64,000 nucleotides of DNA from Flavobacterium oncorhynchi (GTDB lineage Bacteria > Bacteroidota > Bacteroidia > Flavobacteriales > Flavobacteriaceae), in the NCBI RefSeq assembly GCF_002217355.1, contig NZ_MUHA01000012.1:87766-151765 (forward strand). The letters run 5' to 3'. The translations under genes and the position numbers were made by a program. How positions within the stretch are numbered: position 1 is the first letter of the stretch; each line of letters begins with the position of its first letter. Below the pieces are notes generated by a model, which saw only the letters and a list, made by a program, of their open reading frames with translations, had not been told where the DNA came from and ran no database searches. Positions 50,168 to 59,395 of the stretch are shown here, piece by piece.

Positions 50168-50959
50168 ATGAGAACGAACTCAATTCCTGAAAAAGAACTT
50201 GTTGCCATAATTTTATATATTTCACTTTTCTTTATAATTGTTGCAGTTGTGTTGATTATATTCTTTTACTTCTCTAGGAAGAAAATAATTCAAAAGGAAA
50301 TTGAGAATAAAAACCTTGAAATTCAACATCAAAAAGATCAGCTTCATGCTATAATTGTTACTCAAGAAGAAGAGCGAAAACGAATTGCTCAGGATTTACA
50401 TGACGATATTAGTTCTAAGCTGAATATAGTTTCACTAAATAGTCATTTGCTTACTTCTCCTAATTTAACTGAACAGGAGATAAGCGAAATAACCGAAAAT
50501 ATTATTTCACTTACTGCAAAAGCACTTGAGAATTCAAGAAAAATTGCACATAATTTGTTGCCGCCAGTTTTTGAAAAATTTGGACTTAATGCAGGAATTG
50601 AAGAGTTGTGTGAAGAATTTGAAAGTGGAAAATCAGTGCAGACACATTATGAAAATGAACTTGATTTTGACGAGAATGATATTGATCGTCATTTGCATGT
50701 TTTTAGAATTCTTCAAGAGTTGATGAATAATTCTGTTCGCCACGGAAAAGCTGCTGAAATTTGGATCAGTTTTAAGTTGGTGGATCAAATTCCAACTTGT
50801 TATTATGAAGATAATGGAGTAGGGTTTGACAGCAAAAATGCCGAAAATCAAAAAGGACTTGGTTGGAAAAATATTGATTCTCGAATATCTTTCTTGAATG
50901 GAACAATTAAGTTAAAGTCTGAAATTGGCAAAGGACTTGCTGTTGTTTTTACTTTTTAG
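50168..50959 (+). CDS. Sensor histidine kinase (HisKA_3/LiaS-NarX type)
   Basis: A 263-residue kinase with one membrane helix near the N-terminus (residues 10-33) and almost no periplasmic part. The H-box is ERKRIAQDLHDDISSKLN (His near residue 77), the N-box ELMNNSVRHGKA, the G1 box YEDNGVGFD and G2 box GLGWKNIDSR, all intact. Having no sensor domain of its own, it may take its signal from the 7-helix protein upstream. It pairs with the LuxR-type regulator 110 bp downstream. Confidence 0.92.
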   Translation: MRTNSIPEKELVAIILYISLFFIIVAVVLIIFFYFSRKKIIQKEIENKNLEIQHQKDQLHAIIVTQEEERKRIAQDLHDDISSKLNIVSLNSHLLTSPNLTEQEISEITENIISLTAKALENSRKIAHNLLPPVFEKFGLNAGIEELCEEFESGKSVQTHYENELDFDENDIDRHLHVFRILQELMNNSVRHGKAAEIWISFKLVDQIPTCYYEDNGVGFDSKNAENQKGLGWKNIDSRISFLNGTIKLKSEIGKGLAVVFTF

Positions 50960-51069
50960 CAGAGTATAGTATTTAAAAACTAGATTTTAACCAATTTAAC
51001 AGGAGTTTCGAGCTTTTTTTGGTTCAAATTTCGTAATTTCGGGAAACCAAATGACCAAAAACAGAAAAA

Positions 51070-51735
51070 ATGAATCCCGTTATAAAAATTGCTTTAGTCG
51101 ATGACGAAGTATTGTTTCGAAAAGGAATAGCTTTTTTATTGCAAAGAGAAGCTAATATTGAAATTGTTTTTGAATCCTCAAATGGCGAAGAATTAGTTTC
51201 AAAGCTGCAAGAAAAGGATAATACACCAGATATTATTATCATGGATTTGAAAATGCCTGTTTTAAATGGTGTTGAAGCAACAAAAATTATTCGAAAATCT
51301 TTCCCTCAAATAAAAATTATTGCACTTACTAGTTACGATTCTAAATCATTTATTGCAAATATGATTCAGGTTGGAGCTGTTGCTTATTTAATTAAAAATA
51401 CAACTCCAAAAGATTTAATTAAAACCATTAATGAAGTTTACACAAAAGGATTTTATTATAATGAAAGTGTTCTAAAAACAATTCAAGAAACAATTGTTTC
51501 TTCGAAAAACTCTAAAGGAAGTTTAGAAACTAGTTTTCTTTCGCCTCGTGAAATTGAAATTCTTCAGCTTATTTGTCAGCAAAAAACAACTACAGAAATT
51601 GCAGAGCATCTTTTTTTAAGTCCGAGAACGGTAGAAGGGCATCGCAATAATTTACTTCTAAAAACAGAATCTAGAAATATTGCTGGTTTAGTAGTATATG
51701 CTATTCAAAATGAAATCGCAGTTTTGACTCTATAA
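51070..51735 (+). CDS. Response regulator, NarL/LuxR type
   Basis: A 221-residue regulator. The receiver domain (residues 5-125) has the acidic pair in VDDE, phospho-acceptor Asp in IIIMDLKMP (near 60), Thr/Ser in ALTSYD and the Lys in YLIKNTTPKD. The LuxR helix-turn-helix (about 150-215) has LSPREIEILQLICQ and TTTEIAEHLFLSPRTVEGHRNN. It is the output of the kinase encoded just upstream. Confidence 0.93.
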   Translation: MNPVIKIALVDDEVLFRKGIAFLLQREANIEIVFESSNGEELVSKLQEKDNTPDIIIMDLKMPVLNGVEATKIIRKSFPQIKIIALTSYDSKSFIANMIQVGAVAYLIKNTTPKDLIKTINEVYTKGFYYNESVLKTIQETIVSSKNSKGSLETSFLSPREIEILQLICQQKTTTEIAEHLFLSPRTVEGHRNNLLLKTESRNIAGLVVYAIQNEIAVLTL

Positions 51736-51737
51736 AT

Positions 51738-51926
51738 TTAGCTGGTTAAAAAATGAATAGATAATACATAATACAGTATTATCGTAAATACAAGTAAACA
51801 AAGACCTATTTTTTGTATTACATTAAGACCTTTTGGTTGGTTGTTACTATCATTAAACTTCATGGCTATGGTTTTACATTGATTAGTTTGATGATTTGGG
51901 ATTTCAAATGTAAGTAGTTTTTTCAT
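51738..51926 (-). CDS. Possible small single-helix membrane protein
   Basis: A 62-residue reading frame (41 residues if it starts at the ATG at 51863) ending in one hydrophobic helix (IGLCLLVFTIILYYVL). The soluble part (KFNDSNNQPKGLN) is plausible. It lies 2 bp from the response regulator stop, convergent. No motif or family is known to me, so it may be a chance frame. The remaining sequence to 52071 is AT-rich and holds two ACGTGTTT repeats (51937-51952 area). Confidence 0.35.
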   Translation of the reverse strand: MKKLLTFEIPNHQTNQCKTIAMKFNDSNNQPKGLNVIQKIGLCLLVFTIILYYVLSIHFLTS

Positions 51927-52071
51927 TTAAAGAGTACGTGTTTATACGTGTTTTTCTATTACTGTGATTCATTTATGTGTATTGACTTTTAACGTTTTAT
52001 TTAATTATAAAACATTTATATCTTTTGTGTTTTTCCACGTATCCTTATATCTTTACTGAAATAATTTTCTG

Positions 52072-53331
52072 ATGAAAAAAAACTTCCTATATATATTCAT
52101 TGTACTGCTGTCATTTCAAGCTAAAGCTTCATTTATACTGCTTCCAATGGATGAGACCACTCAGCAGAATCATTTGAAGGCATACGGAATAACATATTGG
52201 TGTTTAAGTAGAGATTATAAAGCAAGCTGGCTGCTTAATTATCGCGGCGGTTCATTTTTATTGCCTGATGCTGAGGAAATTCGCAAAGAATGTAAAATTA
52301 GAGGAGTAAGTTTTGAGATACTTTCTGATAGTGAAGAAGCTTCTTTATTAAATGATATTTCCAGTCCGTCACAAAATATGGAATCTGTTATTCTTGAAAA
52401 AGCACCAAAAATTGCAGTTTATACTCCAAAAGGAAAACAGCCATGGGATGATGCTGTGACGCTGGTTTTGACTTATGCCGAAATTCCATTTACACCAATT
52501 TATGACGAGGAGGTTTTAAGTGATCAATTGTTGCTTTATGATTGGCTTCATTTACATCATGAAGATTTTACCGGGCAATATGGAAAATTTTATACCGCTT
52601 ATAAAAATACACCATGGTATATTGAACAAAAGAAAGATGCCGAAGCTTTAGCTGTGAAACTTGGTTATCCTAAAGTTTCAATAGAGAAAGGAGCAGTTGC
52701 CAAAAAAATTAGAGATTTTGTAGTTGGCGGCGGCTTCATGTTTGCAATGTGTTCAGCTACTGATAGTTTTGATATTGCTCTTGCCGCTGACGGCGTTGAT
52801 ATTTGTGAAACTATGTTTGATGGAGACCCAAGTGAATCTAATTATCAATCAAAATTGAATTATGGAAATTCATTTGCATTTAAAAACTTCATTTTAGAGC
52901 GAAGACCAGAAGTTTATGAGTTTTCAGATATTGATATGACATCTATACGTCGAGTTCCTATGGATAAAGATTATTTTACTTTAATGGAATTTTCTGCAAA
53001 GTGGGATCCAATTCCAAGTATGTTATGTCAGAATCATACTCAATTGGTAAAAGGATTTATGGGACAGACAACTTCGTTTAATGAAACTTTGGTAAAATCA
53101 AATGTTCTTGTAATGGGAACTTGCGAAATAAATGGCGAAGCGAGATACATTCATGGTGAAAAAGGGAAAGGAATGTTTACTTTTTTTGGAGGTCACGATC
53201 CTGAAGATTATCAGCATCAAGTTGGTGATCCGCCTACTGTTTTAGATTTACATCCAAATTCTCCGGGTTATCGTTTAATTTTAAATAATGTTTTATTTCC
53301 TGCTGCAAAAAAGAAAAAACTGAAAACTTAA
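52072..53331 (+). CDS. Secreted glutamine-amidotransferase-like protein, unknown
   Basis: A 419-residue protein with a signal peptide (ending AKAS, residue 20). Residues 110-240 have a class I GATase-like look: KIAVYTPKGKQPWDDAV opens a beta-alpha unit and GGGFMFAMCSATDS (Cys227) resembles a nucleophile elbow. Relatives are sometimes listed as asparagine synthetase B, but there is no N-terminal nucleophile Cys2 and no synthetase domain, so that name is not supported. It ends 4 bp inside the stop region of the convergent nuclease-like gene. Confidence 0.65.
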   Translation: MKKNFLYIFIVLLSFQAKASFILLPMDETTQQNHLKAYGITYWCLSRDYKASWLLNYRGGSFLLPDAEEIRKECKIRGVSFEILSDSEEASLLNDISSPSQNMESVILEKAPKIAVYTPKGKQPWDDAVTLVLTYAEIPFTPIYDEEVLSDQLLLYDWLHLHHEDFTGQYGKFYTAYKNTPWYIEQKKDAEALAVKLGYPKVSIEKGAVAKKIRDFVVGGGFMFAMCSATDSFDIALAADGVDICETMFDGDPSESNYQSKLNYGNSFAFKNFILERRPEVYEFSDIDMTSIRRVPMDKDYFTLMEFSAKWDPIPSMLCQNHTQLVKGFMGQTTSFNETLVKSNVLVMGTCEINGEARYIHGEKGKGMFTFFGGHDPEDYQHQVGDPPTVLDLHPNSPGYRLILNNVLFPAAKKKKLKT

Positions 53332-54131
53332 TTGAGTGAAAATTCAAACCAAATTGGGATATGATCTGATATTTTTCTAGCCTCTTGAAGAGAATCAAAT
53401 TTTTTGTAAAATAAAATTACTCCAGATCGAGTATTTTTAAACTTAGCAGTATGGTAGAAAATATTGTCAAATTCAGACGCCAAACATTCGTCATGTTTGC
53501 ATTTTTGTTTTAAAGTGGTTTTTTGTTTTTGTAAAATAGGGATATACCCAGCCTTTTTTAAAGGATTGAAAACGGTATGTGATTCTGGGCAATTAAAATC
53601 ACCTGCGAAAACTAAATTTAAATTTGGATATTCTTGAGGAAGAAATTTAAAATACTTAATTTCAGTTTCAGGCTGTTTCTTTTTTGTAATAGCGTGAAAA
53701 TTAACTAGAGTTACCGTTTTTTTATCAATTTCAAATGTTGCAAAATAAGGTTCTCGGTCAATTTCTAATAAATACTTTTTTTCAAGCCAAGCATTGCCTT
53801 TTAGTTTAGCTTTGCTGGTTTTCCAAAGAAAAGCATAACGTTCTGTTTTGTAGCTTGTGCCGCTGGTTGGTTCACTAATGGTATAATCCCATTTTGATCC
53901 TTTTTCATTTAATAATTGTGAAAGTTTTGCAACAGTTTGCGCGCCGCCATATCCTGCTACAATTTCTTGTATTGCAACAATATCATAATCTTTAACGGTA
54001 GCAGCGATAAAATTTAAGCTGGATTGAGTTTTTGATTTGCCAAAATTTTCCAAATTCCAAGAAAGAAATTTGGTTTGAGAAAATGAATGAGCTGTAAATA
54101 GTAAGAGAACGTAAATTATAGTGTTTTTCAT
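53328..54131 (-). CDS. Secreted endonuclease/exonuclease/phosphatase family protein
   Basis: A 267-residue protein with a signal peptide (ending HSFSQ, about residue 19) and the EEP fold: FLSWNLENFGKS (residues 22-33), DIVAIQEIVAGYGG (metal glutamate), LVNFHAITKK, LVFAGDFNCPE and SDHIPIWFEF (catalytic His/Asp at the end). It could be a secreted DNase or a phosphodiesterase. Convergent overlap of 4 bp with the neighbouring gene. Confidence 0.88.
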   Translation of the reverse strand: MKNTIIYVLLLFTAHSFSQTKFLSWNLENFGKSKTQSSLNFIAATVKDYDIVAIQEIVAGYGGAQTVAKLSQLLNEKGSKWDYTISEPTSGTSYKTERYAFLWKTSKAKLKGNAWLEKKYLLEIDREPYFATFEIDKKTVTLVNFHAITKKKQPETEIKYFKFLPQEYPNLNLVFAGDFNCPESHTVFNPLKKAGYIPILQKQKTTLKQKCKHDECLASEFDNIFYHTAKFKNTRSGVILFYKKFDSLQEARKISDHIPIWFEFSLN

Positions 54132-54219
54132 CTGCTTATAAAAAAATCAAAGATAAGCAATTGGGTTTTTCTCTTTCTTTTTATAAATTCATTTTAGATA
54201 TTATTTTGTTCTAATCTGC

Positions 54220-54387
54220 TTAGTGTTTTTTATATCTATTTTTTAATGCTGTTCCAATAATAATAATTTGTAAAACGAGAAGAGCAGGAATAAAAACAAT
54301 TTTCCAATCAACTTCAAGCCATCCCGTTTTCTCAGATACTAGAGCAAAAGTCAGGGAAAGAAATAGGCACAAGATCATAGTTTTCAT
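54220..54387 (-). CDS. Possible small two-helix membrane protein
   Basis: A 55-residue frame from the ATG at 54387 (a longer form from 54450 adds 21 residues). It has two hydrophobic stretches (MILCLFLSLTFALVS and IVFIPALLVLQIIIIG) and a basic end (KNRYKKH). No family is known to me. It stands alone between the nuclease and the response regulator genes. Confidence 0.45.
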   Translation of the reverse strand: MKTMILCLFLSLTFALVSEKTGWLEVDWKIVFIPALLVLQIIIIGTALKNRYKKH

Positions 54388-54530
54388 AATAATTTTATTA
54401 TTGGTTGTATTTATTTTTGCAAATAAATTGAATTTGTATTTTAATTTCATTAGGTAGATTCGTAGGTTATAGCAAACTTATGTCTATAAATGTGCATTTC
54501 CTTACGGGAATCCGTAAAAGAATAGAAAAA

Positions 54531-55199
54531 TTAAACCAGTCCAAAATCCTTTGCAATAGCAATTAAATGCACATTGTTGTTCGCTTTGAAGTAGATTTTT
54601 AATTTATTTATTCGTTTTTCTATACTGCTCGTTCCATTAGGAGTTATTGCATTTACTTTAAACTCATTTGAGATACTTTCTAATATATGACCTTGAGCTA
54701 GAAGTTTTAGAATTGAAATGTCATAAGACTCAATTTCTATCAGCGATTTATCATTAAAACTAAAATTTAAATCTGACGATAGTATTTTCTCCTCTTCGTT
54801 ATAGGTTTTCTCAATTGCATTTCTTAATTCTTGAATACTATTTCTACCTTTCGAAACGTAAGCATTAATTCCTAAATCATTAAAAAGCGTTTTAATTCGA
54901 TAAGGTTTATCTTCTATTGAGAATACAATTTTTTTTATGTTCGGTTGTATTGCATTAATTGCCTCTATCAGATCATCTCCACTTTCTAGAATAGTTTCGC
55001 GATGATCTATTTTAAAAGATAAATCTGTAATTAGTAAATCATATGGTTCTTTATCTTTTAAACCTTTTTTTATTCTTAATAATCCGTCATCGCAGTATTT
55101 TACATGATGAATTATAGGTATTTGTAAGTCTTCAAGCGCTTGAATAACCGCTATGCTTATACTATCTAGATCTTCTGCTACTAAAACTTTTTTAAACAT
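54531..55199 (-). CDS. Response regulator with atypical C-terminal output domain
   Basis: A 222-residue regulator. The receiver has AED near residue 9, phospho-acceptor Asp in LLITDLSF (about 60), and Lys in YVSKGRNS. The C-terminal part has a LuxR-like helix-turn-helix (ISILKLLAQGHILESISNEF, then SSIEKRINKLKIYFK). It lies 11 bp after two TPR histidine kinases and is probably their target. The same arrangement of TPR kinases and LuxR-type regulator is common in flavobacteria. Confidence 0.87.
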   Translation of the reverse strand: MFKKVLVAEDLDSISIAVIQALEDLQIPIIHHVKYCDDGLLRIKKGLKDKEPYDLLITDLSFKIDHRETILESGDDLIEAINAIQPNIKKIVFSIEDKPYRIKTLFNDLGINAYVSKGRNSIQELRNAIEKTYNEEEKILSSDLNFSFNDKSLIEIESYDISILKLLAQGHILESISNEFKVNAITPNGTSSIEKRINKLKIYFKANNNVHLIAIAKDFGLV

Positions 55200-55210
55200 A
55201 ATACTTTACT

Positions 55211-56992
55211 TTATAAAGGGAAAGTGAAATTTATCTTGAAACCTTTTTCTGAATTATGGTCAAAATTAATAGTTCCATTTATTGTTTTAATACGGTTTTC
55301 CACATTTTGCATCGTATTTTTTAAAAATGTTTTTTTGTTTTCGGTTCCAACCCTGTTATCACTATAGGTCACAGTGATATTTTTTTGAACTATTTTAAAA
55401 GAAACTATTACTAGAGAAGCATTGCTGGCGTTTTTCATAATTTGAAATAATTCTTGCAGCACTCGATAGACAATTATTTTTTTATTTTTATCTATTTTAT
55501 TCCATTGAATATCATTCAGGCCGTTTGTTAGAATGCTTATTTGTGCTGTTTTAAAACCTGAAATCATTTCTTTAAGACCAGTTTCATATCTTTCATTTGT
55601 TTCAATACTGCTGTTTTCTCTTGAAATAGTACGTGTTTGAGAATAAATTTTTTCAAGATTATTTAATAGTTCAGTTTTATTTTCGACAGTTTCTAGATCG
55701 TTTCTTTTAACAAAAGACAAAGAATTGTATACTTGAAGAGTAAGTTCATTATGTAATTTTCCTGAAATTCTTTTTTCACTTTCAAATACAGCTTCTTTTT
55801 TTTCTTTTTTTCCCTTTAGAGATAAGTAAAATAATAGAATTATAAAAAAACCAATTATGAAAACGATTATAATATATGAAATGATATTTCGATTTTTATG
55901 TCGTTCTAGTTGCAGTTCATTTTCTGTCTTTTCTGCTTTGAGCTGTAAATTTTGGTCTTTATCTATCTTAGACTCGTATCGCATTGTAGAAAATTGATTC
56001 TTATTCATTTTTCCTGCTTTTGCAATACTGTCGGTAAGATGAATGTACCTTTCTGTATGTTTTTTTAGTTCATTTCCTTCACTAGATTCGATCACGACAT
56101 AAAGGCTGAGAATAATTTCTGTTACAGATTTCAATTTTTCAGCTGTTTTTAGTGCTTCTGCCCCATATTTTTTTGCTAATCTAGGATCCCTTTTTTGAAA
56201 ATATGTAGAAAGATGGCGGTAACTGTTTACTAAACCTTCGCTGCTTTGTGGCTGCAGACGAATTTCTAGAGCTTTGTAATAGCATTTTAAAGCTTCATCA
56301 TAATTTCCTTTTTGATAATAGCAATATCCCATATTGTCTAGTACAAAAGCATAATTGCTATCGTCTAAATGTTTATGCTTAGAAGCGTGGACATTAGAAG
56401 CAAGAATTTGATAAATCTCTATTGCTTTGTCATATTCATTTTTGTTTTTATAAATAGCCGCGATATTATTTAGAGCAACACGTTTTCTCCATAAACTTGT
56501 TTTTAGTCTTAGTGCTTTTTTAAAATAAAGTTCCGCGTTAGTAAAGTCATAAGTACTTAAGTAATTTTGTCCTTGTACATTGTAAATAAGCCAAGAATAT
56601 CTGGGGTTCTTAATTAATTTTAAATACGGTAATGCTTTTGTAGCTGCAATTTCGCTGGAAATATAATCAGAGCTTGAGTAGTGTAAATCTGCGATACAAT
56701 ACAGTGAATATACATAATCTGTTGTATTAATTTCTGGGTCACAGAGTTTTATTGCCTTATTATAGGTTAGAATTGCCAGTTCTCTATTGTCATCGTCAAA
56801 GTAGAGATCTGCTTTATCTATTAGACTTTTAATTTCTGCAGCGTTATCCTTTGTCTTTTGCTGAGATTCAGCATTTTTGTTTCTCTTAGATTGTAATAGA
56901 AATATTGCCCCAACTATTAATATTGTTAAGAATATTAAAAAGTACTTTAAGAAAAATCTATTCTTAATAAACGTCATTGCTTTTGTAATCAA
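55211..56992 (-). CDS. TPR histidine kinase with degenerate ATP site (probable pseudokinase)
   Basis: A 593-residue membrane protein: N-terminal helix (about residues 15-34), TPR repeats in the periplasm (about 50-330), a second helix near 370-390, then a HisKA_3-type kinase domain. The histidine is kept (KLHNEL, His414) but is followed by Asn415, not the usual Asp. The N-box has Ile518 for Asn and Ala522 for His; the G1 box reads DNRVG (Arg547 for Gly); the G2 Gly is Thr560. ATP binding is therefore doubtful. Its start overlaps the stop of the intact paralogue by 4 bp. It may work as a partner that tunes the active kinase. Confidence 0.85.
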   Translation of the reverse strand: MITKAMTFIKNRFFLKYFLIFLTILIVGAIFLLQSKRNKNAESQQKTKDNAAEIKSLIDKADLYFDDDNRELAILTYNKAIKLCDPEINTTDYVYSLYCIADLHYSSSDYISSEIAATKALPYLKLIKNPRYSWLIYNVQGQNYLSTYDFTNAELYFKKALRLKTSLWRKRVALNNIAAIYKNKNEYDKAIEIYQILASNVHASKHKHLDDSNYAFVLDNMGYCYYQKGNYDEALKCYYKALEIRLQPQSSEGLVNSYRHLSTYFQKRDPRLAKKYGAEALKTAEKLKSVTEIILSLYVVIESSEGNELKKHTERYIHLTDSIAKAGKMNKNQFSTMRYESKIDKDQNLQLKAEKTENELQLERHKNRNIISYIIIVFIIGFFIILLFYLSLKGKKEKKEAVFESEKRISGKLHNELTLQVYNSLSFVKRNDLETVENKTELLNNLEKIYSQTRTISRENSSIETNERYETGLKEMISGFKTAQISILTNGLNDIQWNKIDKNKKIIVYRVLQELFQIMKNASNASLVIVSFKIVQKNITVTYSDNRVGTENKKTFLKNTMQNVENRIKTINGTINFDHNSEKGFKINFTFPL

Positions 56993-58710
56993 ATTGAGAA
57001 TTTAAAGATAACCTTAAACCCATTACTAGGAGTGGAATCAAATTTAATTTCTCCTTTTACTGAGTTAATTCTGTTCTCTACATTGTAAAGACCATTTTTA
57101 AAAGTCATAGAATTTAAATTGATGCCTTTTCCATTGTCCGTATAAGTGACCGTAATGTTTTTATTGTTTTTTTTAAAATTAATGCCAACTAGTGTAGCGT
57201 TACTATGTTTTTTCATGTTTACGAGTAATTCTTGTAGTACCCTGTAAGTGGTTATTTTTTTGTTTTTTTCAAGTTCATTCCAAGGTATGTTTTCAATACC
57301 ATTTAGTAGAAGATTAATATCGGGAGTATTGAATCCTGCAATCATTTCTTTTAAAAATAAGATGTATTTTTCAGATGTTATAATTGGACTGTTTTCTTTT
57401 GATATGTCTCTAGTTCGAGAATATATTACATCTAGATTTTTTATTAATTGCTCTTTATTTTCAGATACAGAAAGGTTCTTATTTTCAGCAAAAGCCATCG
57501 TATGGTAAATGTCATTAGCTAATTCATCATGCAGTTTTTTAGCAATTCGTGTTTCGCTTTTGTAAGTTGCTTCAATTTTTTCTTTATTAGCTTTAGATGT
57601 TAAATGAAAGTACAGCGCTAATATTAAGCTTAAACTTAATATAATAATGATATAAGAAATTATATTTCGATTTTTTTGTCTTTCTAATTGAAGTTCGTTT
57701 TCAATTTTATCGGTTTTCAGTTTTAGGTTTTCATTTCTCTCTTTTTTTGAGTCATACTTAATTCGAGCAAATTGATTTTTTGCTTTCTGCCGTATTTCGG
57801 TTAGACTATCATTAAGTTTAATGTATATGAGAGAGTATTTTTTTAGCTCACTGCTTGCAGAGCAGTTTATTAATAACTTTAGAGCAGATATTTTACCTTC
57901 AGAGTAGTTTATGTGAGCTGCGTTTTCATAACTAAGCTGCGCATATTTTTTTGATAGCGAAGGATTTTTTGGTTGGTAAAATTCAGCCAAATGCAGATAA
58001 ATTTTAGAAGTCGAAAGATAATCTTTTGTTTCGGCTGCTACTTTTAATGCTTTTTTAAAGTATGAAAGTGCTCGCGGATCCTTAATTTTAAAATAGCAAA
58101 AACCTATATTGTCTAGTACTTTGACATAGCTTTCTGGGGTTTCAAGAATTTCTTTTTTCTCAATCAAAGCAGTGAAAATGTCTAAAGCTTCGTTGTATTT
58201 GCCCTGTTCTAATAAAACGAACGCTATATTGTTTGTCGTACTTAGTTTTCTCCATTCACTTGTATTTAAACTTAATGCTTTTTTATAGTAGGATAATGCA
58301 TTATTGTAATCATATGTAAAGAGGTAGTTGTTGCCCAATTCTATATAAGTGTTCCAAATATGTTTGGGATTTTTTATGTGTTTAAGGTGAGGCAAAGCTT
58401 CGGTAAGAGTTGACTCACTGCCAGTATAATCTCTTTGATATCTTTGGATTTCAGCCATCGCATTTAATGTGCTGACAAAGTTTTCTGTTTCTGTTTTTGG
58501 GTTGCAAATAAACTTTGCCTTGTTGTAGTAAAAAAAAGCACTGTCAAAATTTTGATCATCATAAAAGCGATCTCCTATTGCGATCAGTTTTTCTGCTTTT
58601 TCTTTTGTATCACTTGCAGCGACTTTAGAAGATTCCTCTTTTTGACATGAAAACAAAATAATAAATATTAGAATTATGTATAGGGATATTATCTTGTGTT
58701 TTTGTTTCAT
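56989..58710 (-). CDS. TPR sensor histidine kinase, lipoprotein type
   Basis: A 573-residue kinase with lipobox LFSC (Cys22) at the N-terminus, TPR repeats outside the membrane (about residues 40-310), one transmembrane helix near 350-370 and a full HisKA_3-type kinase domain: KLHDEL (His394, Asp395), N-box Asn498 and His502, G1 DNGKG (525-529), G2 GLYNVENR (Gly540). The alignment to the downstream paralogue is nearly gap-free over the last 190 residues. Probably senses an envelope signal and phosphorylates the regulator at 54531-55199. Confidence 0.9.
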   Translation of the reverse strand: MKQKHKIISLYIILIFIILFSCQKEESSKVAASDTKEKAEKLIAIGDRFYDDQNFDSAFFYYNKAKFICNPKTETENFVSTLNAMAEIQRYQRDYTGSESTLTEALPHLKHIKNPKHIWNTYIELGNNYLFTYDYNNALSYYKKALSLNTSEWRKLSTTNNIAFVLLEQGKYNEALDIFTALIEKKEILETPESYVKVLDNIGFCYFKIKDPRALSYFKKALKVAAETKDYLSTSKIYLHLAEFYQPKNPSLSKKYAQLSYENAAHINYSEGKISALKLLINCSASSELKKYSLIYIKLNDSLTEIRQKAKNQFARIKYDSKKERNENLKLKTDKIENELQLERQKNRNIISYIIIILSLSLILALYFHLTSKANKEKIEATYKSETRIAKKLHDELANDIYHTMAFAENKNLSVSENKEQLIKNLDVIYSRTRDISKENSPIITSEKYILFLKEMIAGFNTPDINLLLNGIENIPWNELEKNKKITTYRVLQELLVNMKKHSNATLVGINFKKNNKNITVTYTDNGKGINLNSMTFKNGLYNVENRINSVKGEIKFDSTPSNGFKVIFKFSI

Positions 58711-58815
58711 GCGCCAAAAGTAAAAAAAATAAATCCCCTTGAAAGAGTATATATACGGTATTTTTAAAACTTAGAATAAAACTATTTTTTCTATTTCTCA
58801 TTTGCAATCAGATAC

Positions 58816-58842
58816 GAAAAAGCCCTCTAGATAGAGGGCTTG
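58816..58842 (-). terminator. Terminator after the AhpD-like gene
   Basis: AAGCCCTCT-AGAT-AGAGGGCTT stem with a T run in the minus direction, about 40 bp past the AhpD-like stop. Confidence 0.8.
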
Positions 58843-58881
58843 TGAATTTTGTAAGCTTGTAAAATTTATCTTTATAAAAAA

Positions 58882-59316
58882 TTAAACAGCTCTCAGTCCT
58901 GTTGTAATTGCTAATCTATTCCAAGAGTTAATTGTGATGATTGCAAGGATGATTTCTGCTAAATATTTTTCATCAAATAAGTTTGCAGCATTTTGATAAA
59001 CTTCATCAGAAACATGATTTCCAATTAAGGTTACAGCTTCAGTTAAAGCCAAAATTGCTTTTTCCTCTTCAGTATAAACATCAGCTTCGCGCCAAGCACT
59101 GGTTAAATAAATGCGTTGCTCTGTTTCGCCTTGTTTTCTAGCATCTGCGGTATGCATATTAATACAAAAAGCACAGCCATTTATTTGTGAAGCACGAATT
59201 TTAATTAGTTCTTTATGAGTTGATGTTAATGAAGTTGTCGAGATGTATTTTTCTAAATTCATTAATGCTTGATATGCTTGCGGGGCAACTTCTGGAATAA
59301 CGATTCTTGATTTCAT
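58882..59316 (-). CDS. Carboxymuconolactone decarboxylase/AhpD family protein
   Basis: A 144-residue AhpD-fold protein with the redox CxxC motif in INGCAFCINMHTADARKQG (residues about 49-67; both Cys and the histidine kept). Members act as alkylhydroperoxidases. It lies 79 bp after a Crp/Fnr-type regulator gene on the same strand, a pair often seen in Bacteroidota. Confidence 0.9.
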   Translation of the reverse strand: MKSRIVIPEVAPQAYQALMNLEKYISTTSLTSTHKELIKIRASQINGCAFCINMHTADARKQGETEQRIYLTSAWREADVYTEEEKAILALTEAVTLIGNHVSDEVYQNAANLFDEKYLAEIILAIITINSWNRLAITTGLRAV

Positions 59317-59395
59317 TTTTATATGTTTTAAAAGTTCAATACAAAGGTCAGTAATGAATGCTTTAAAAAACTTGAACTACTTCAAGAAATATAGC

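Noticed and set aside
52072..53331. Asparagine synthetase B name
   Set aside because: Signal peptide at the N-terminus, no Cys2 nucleophile and no ATP-binding synthetase motif.
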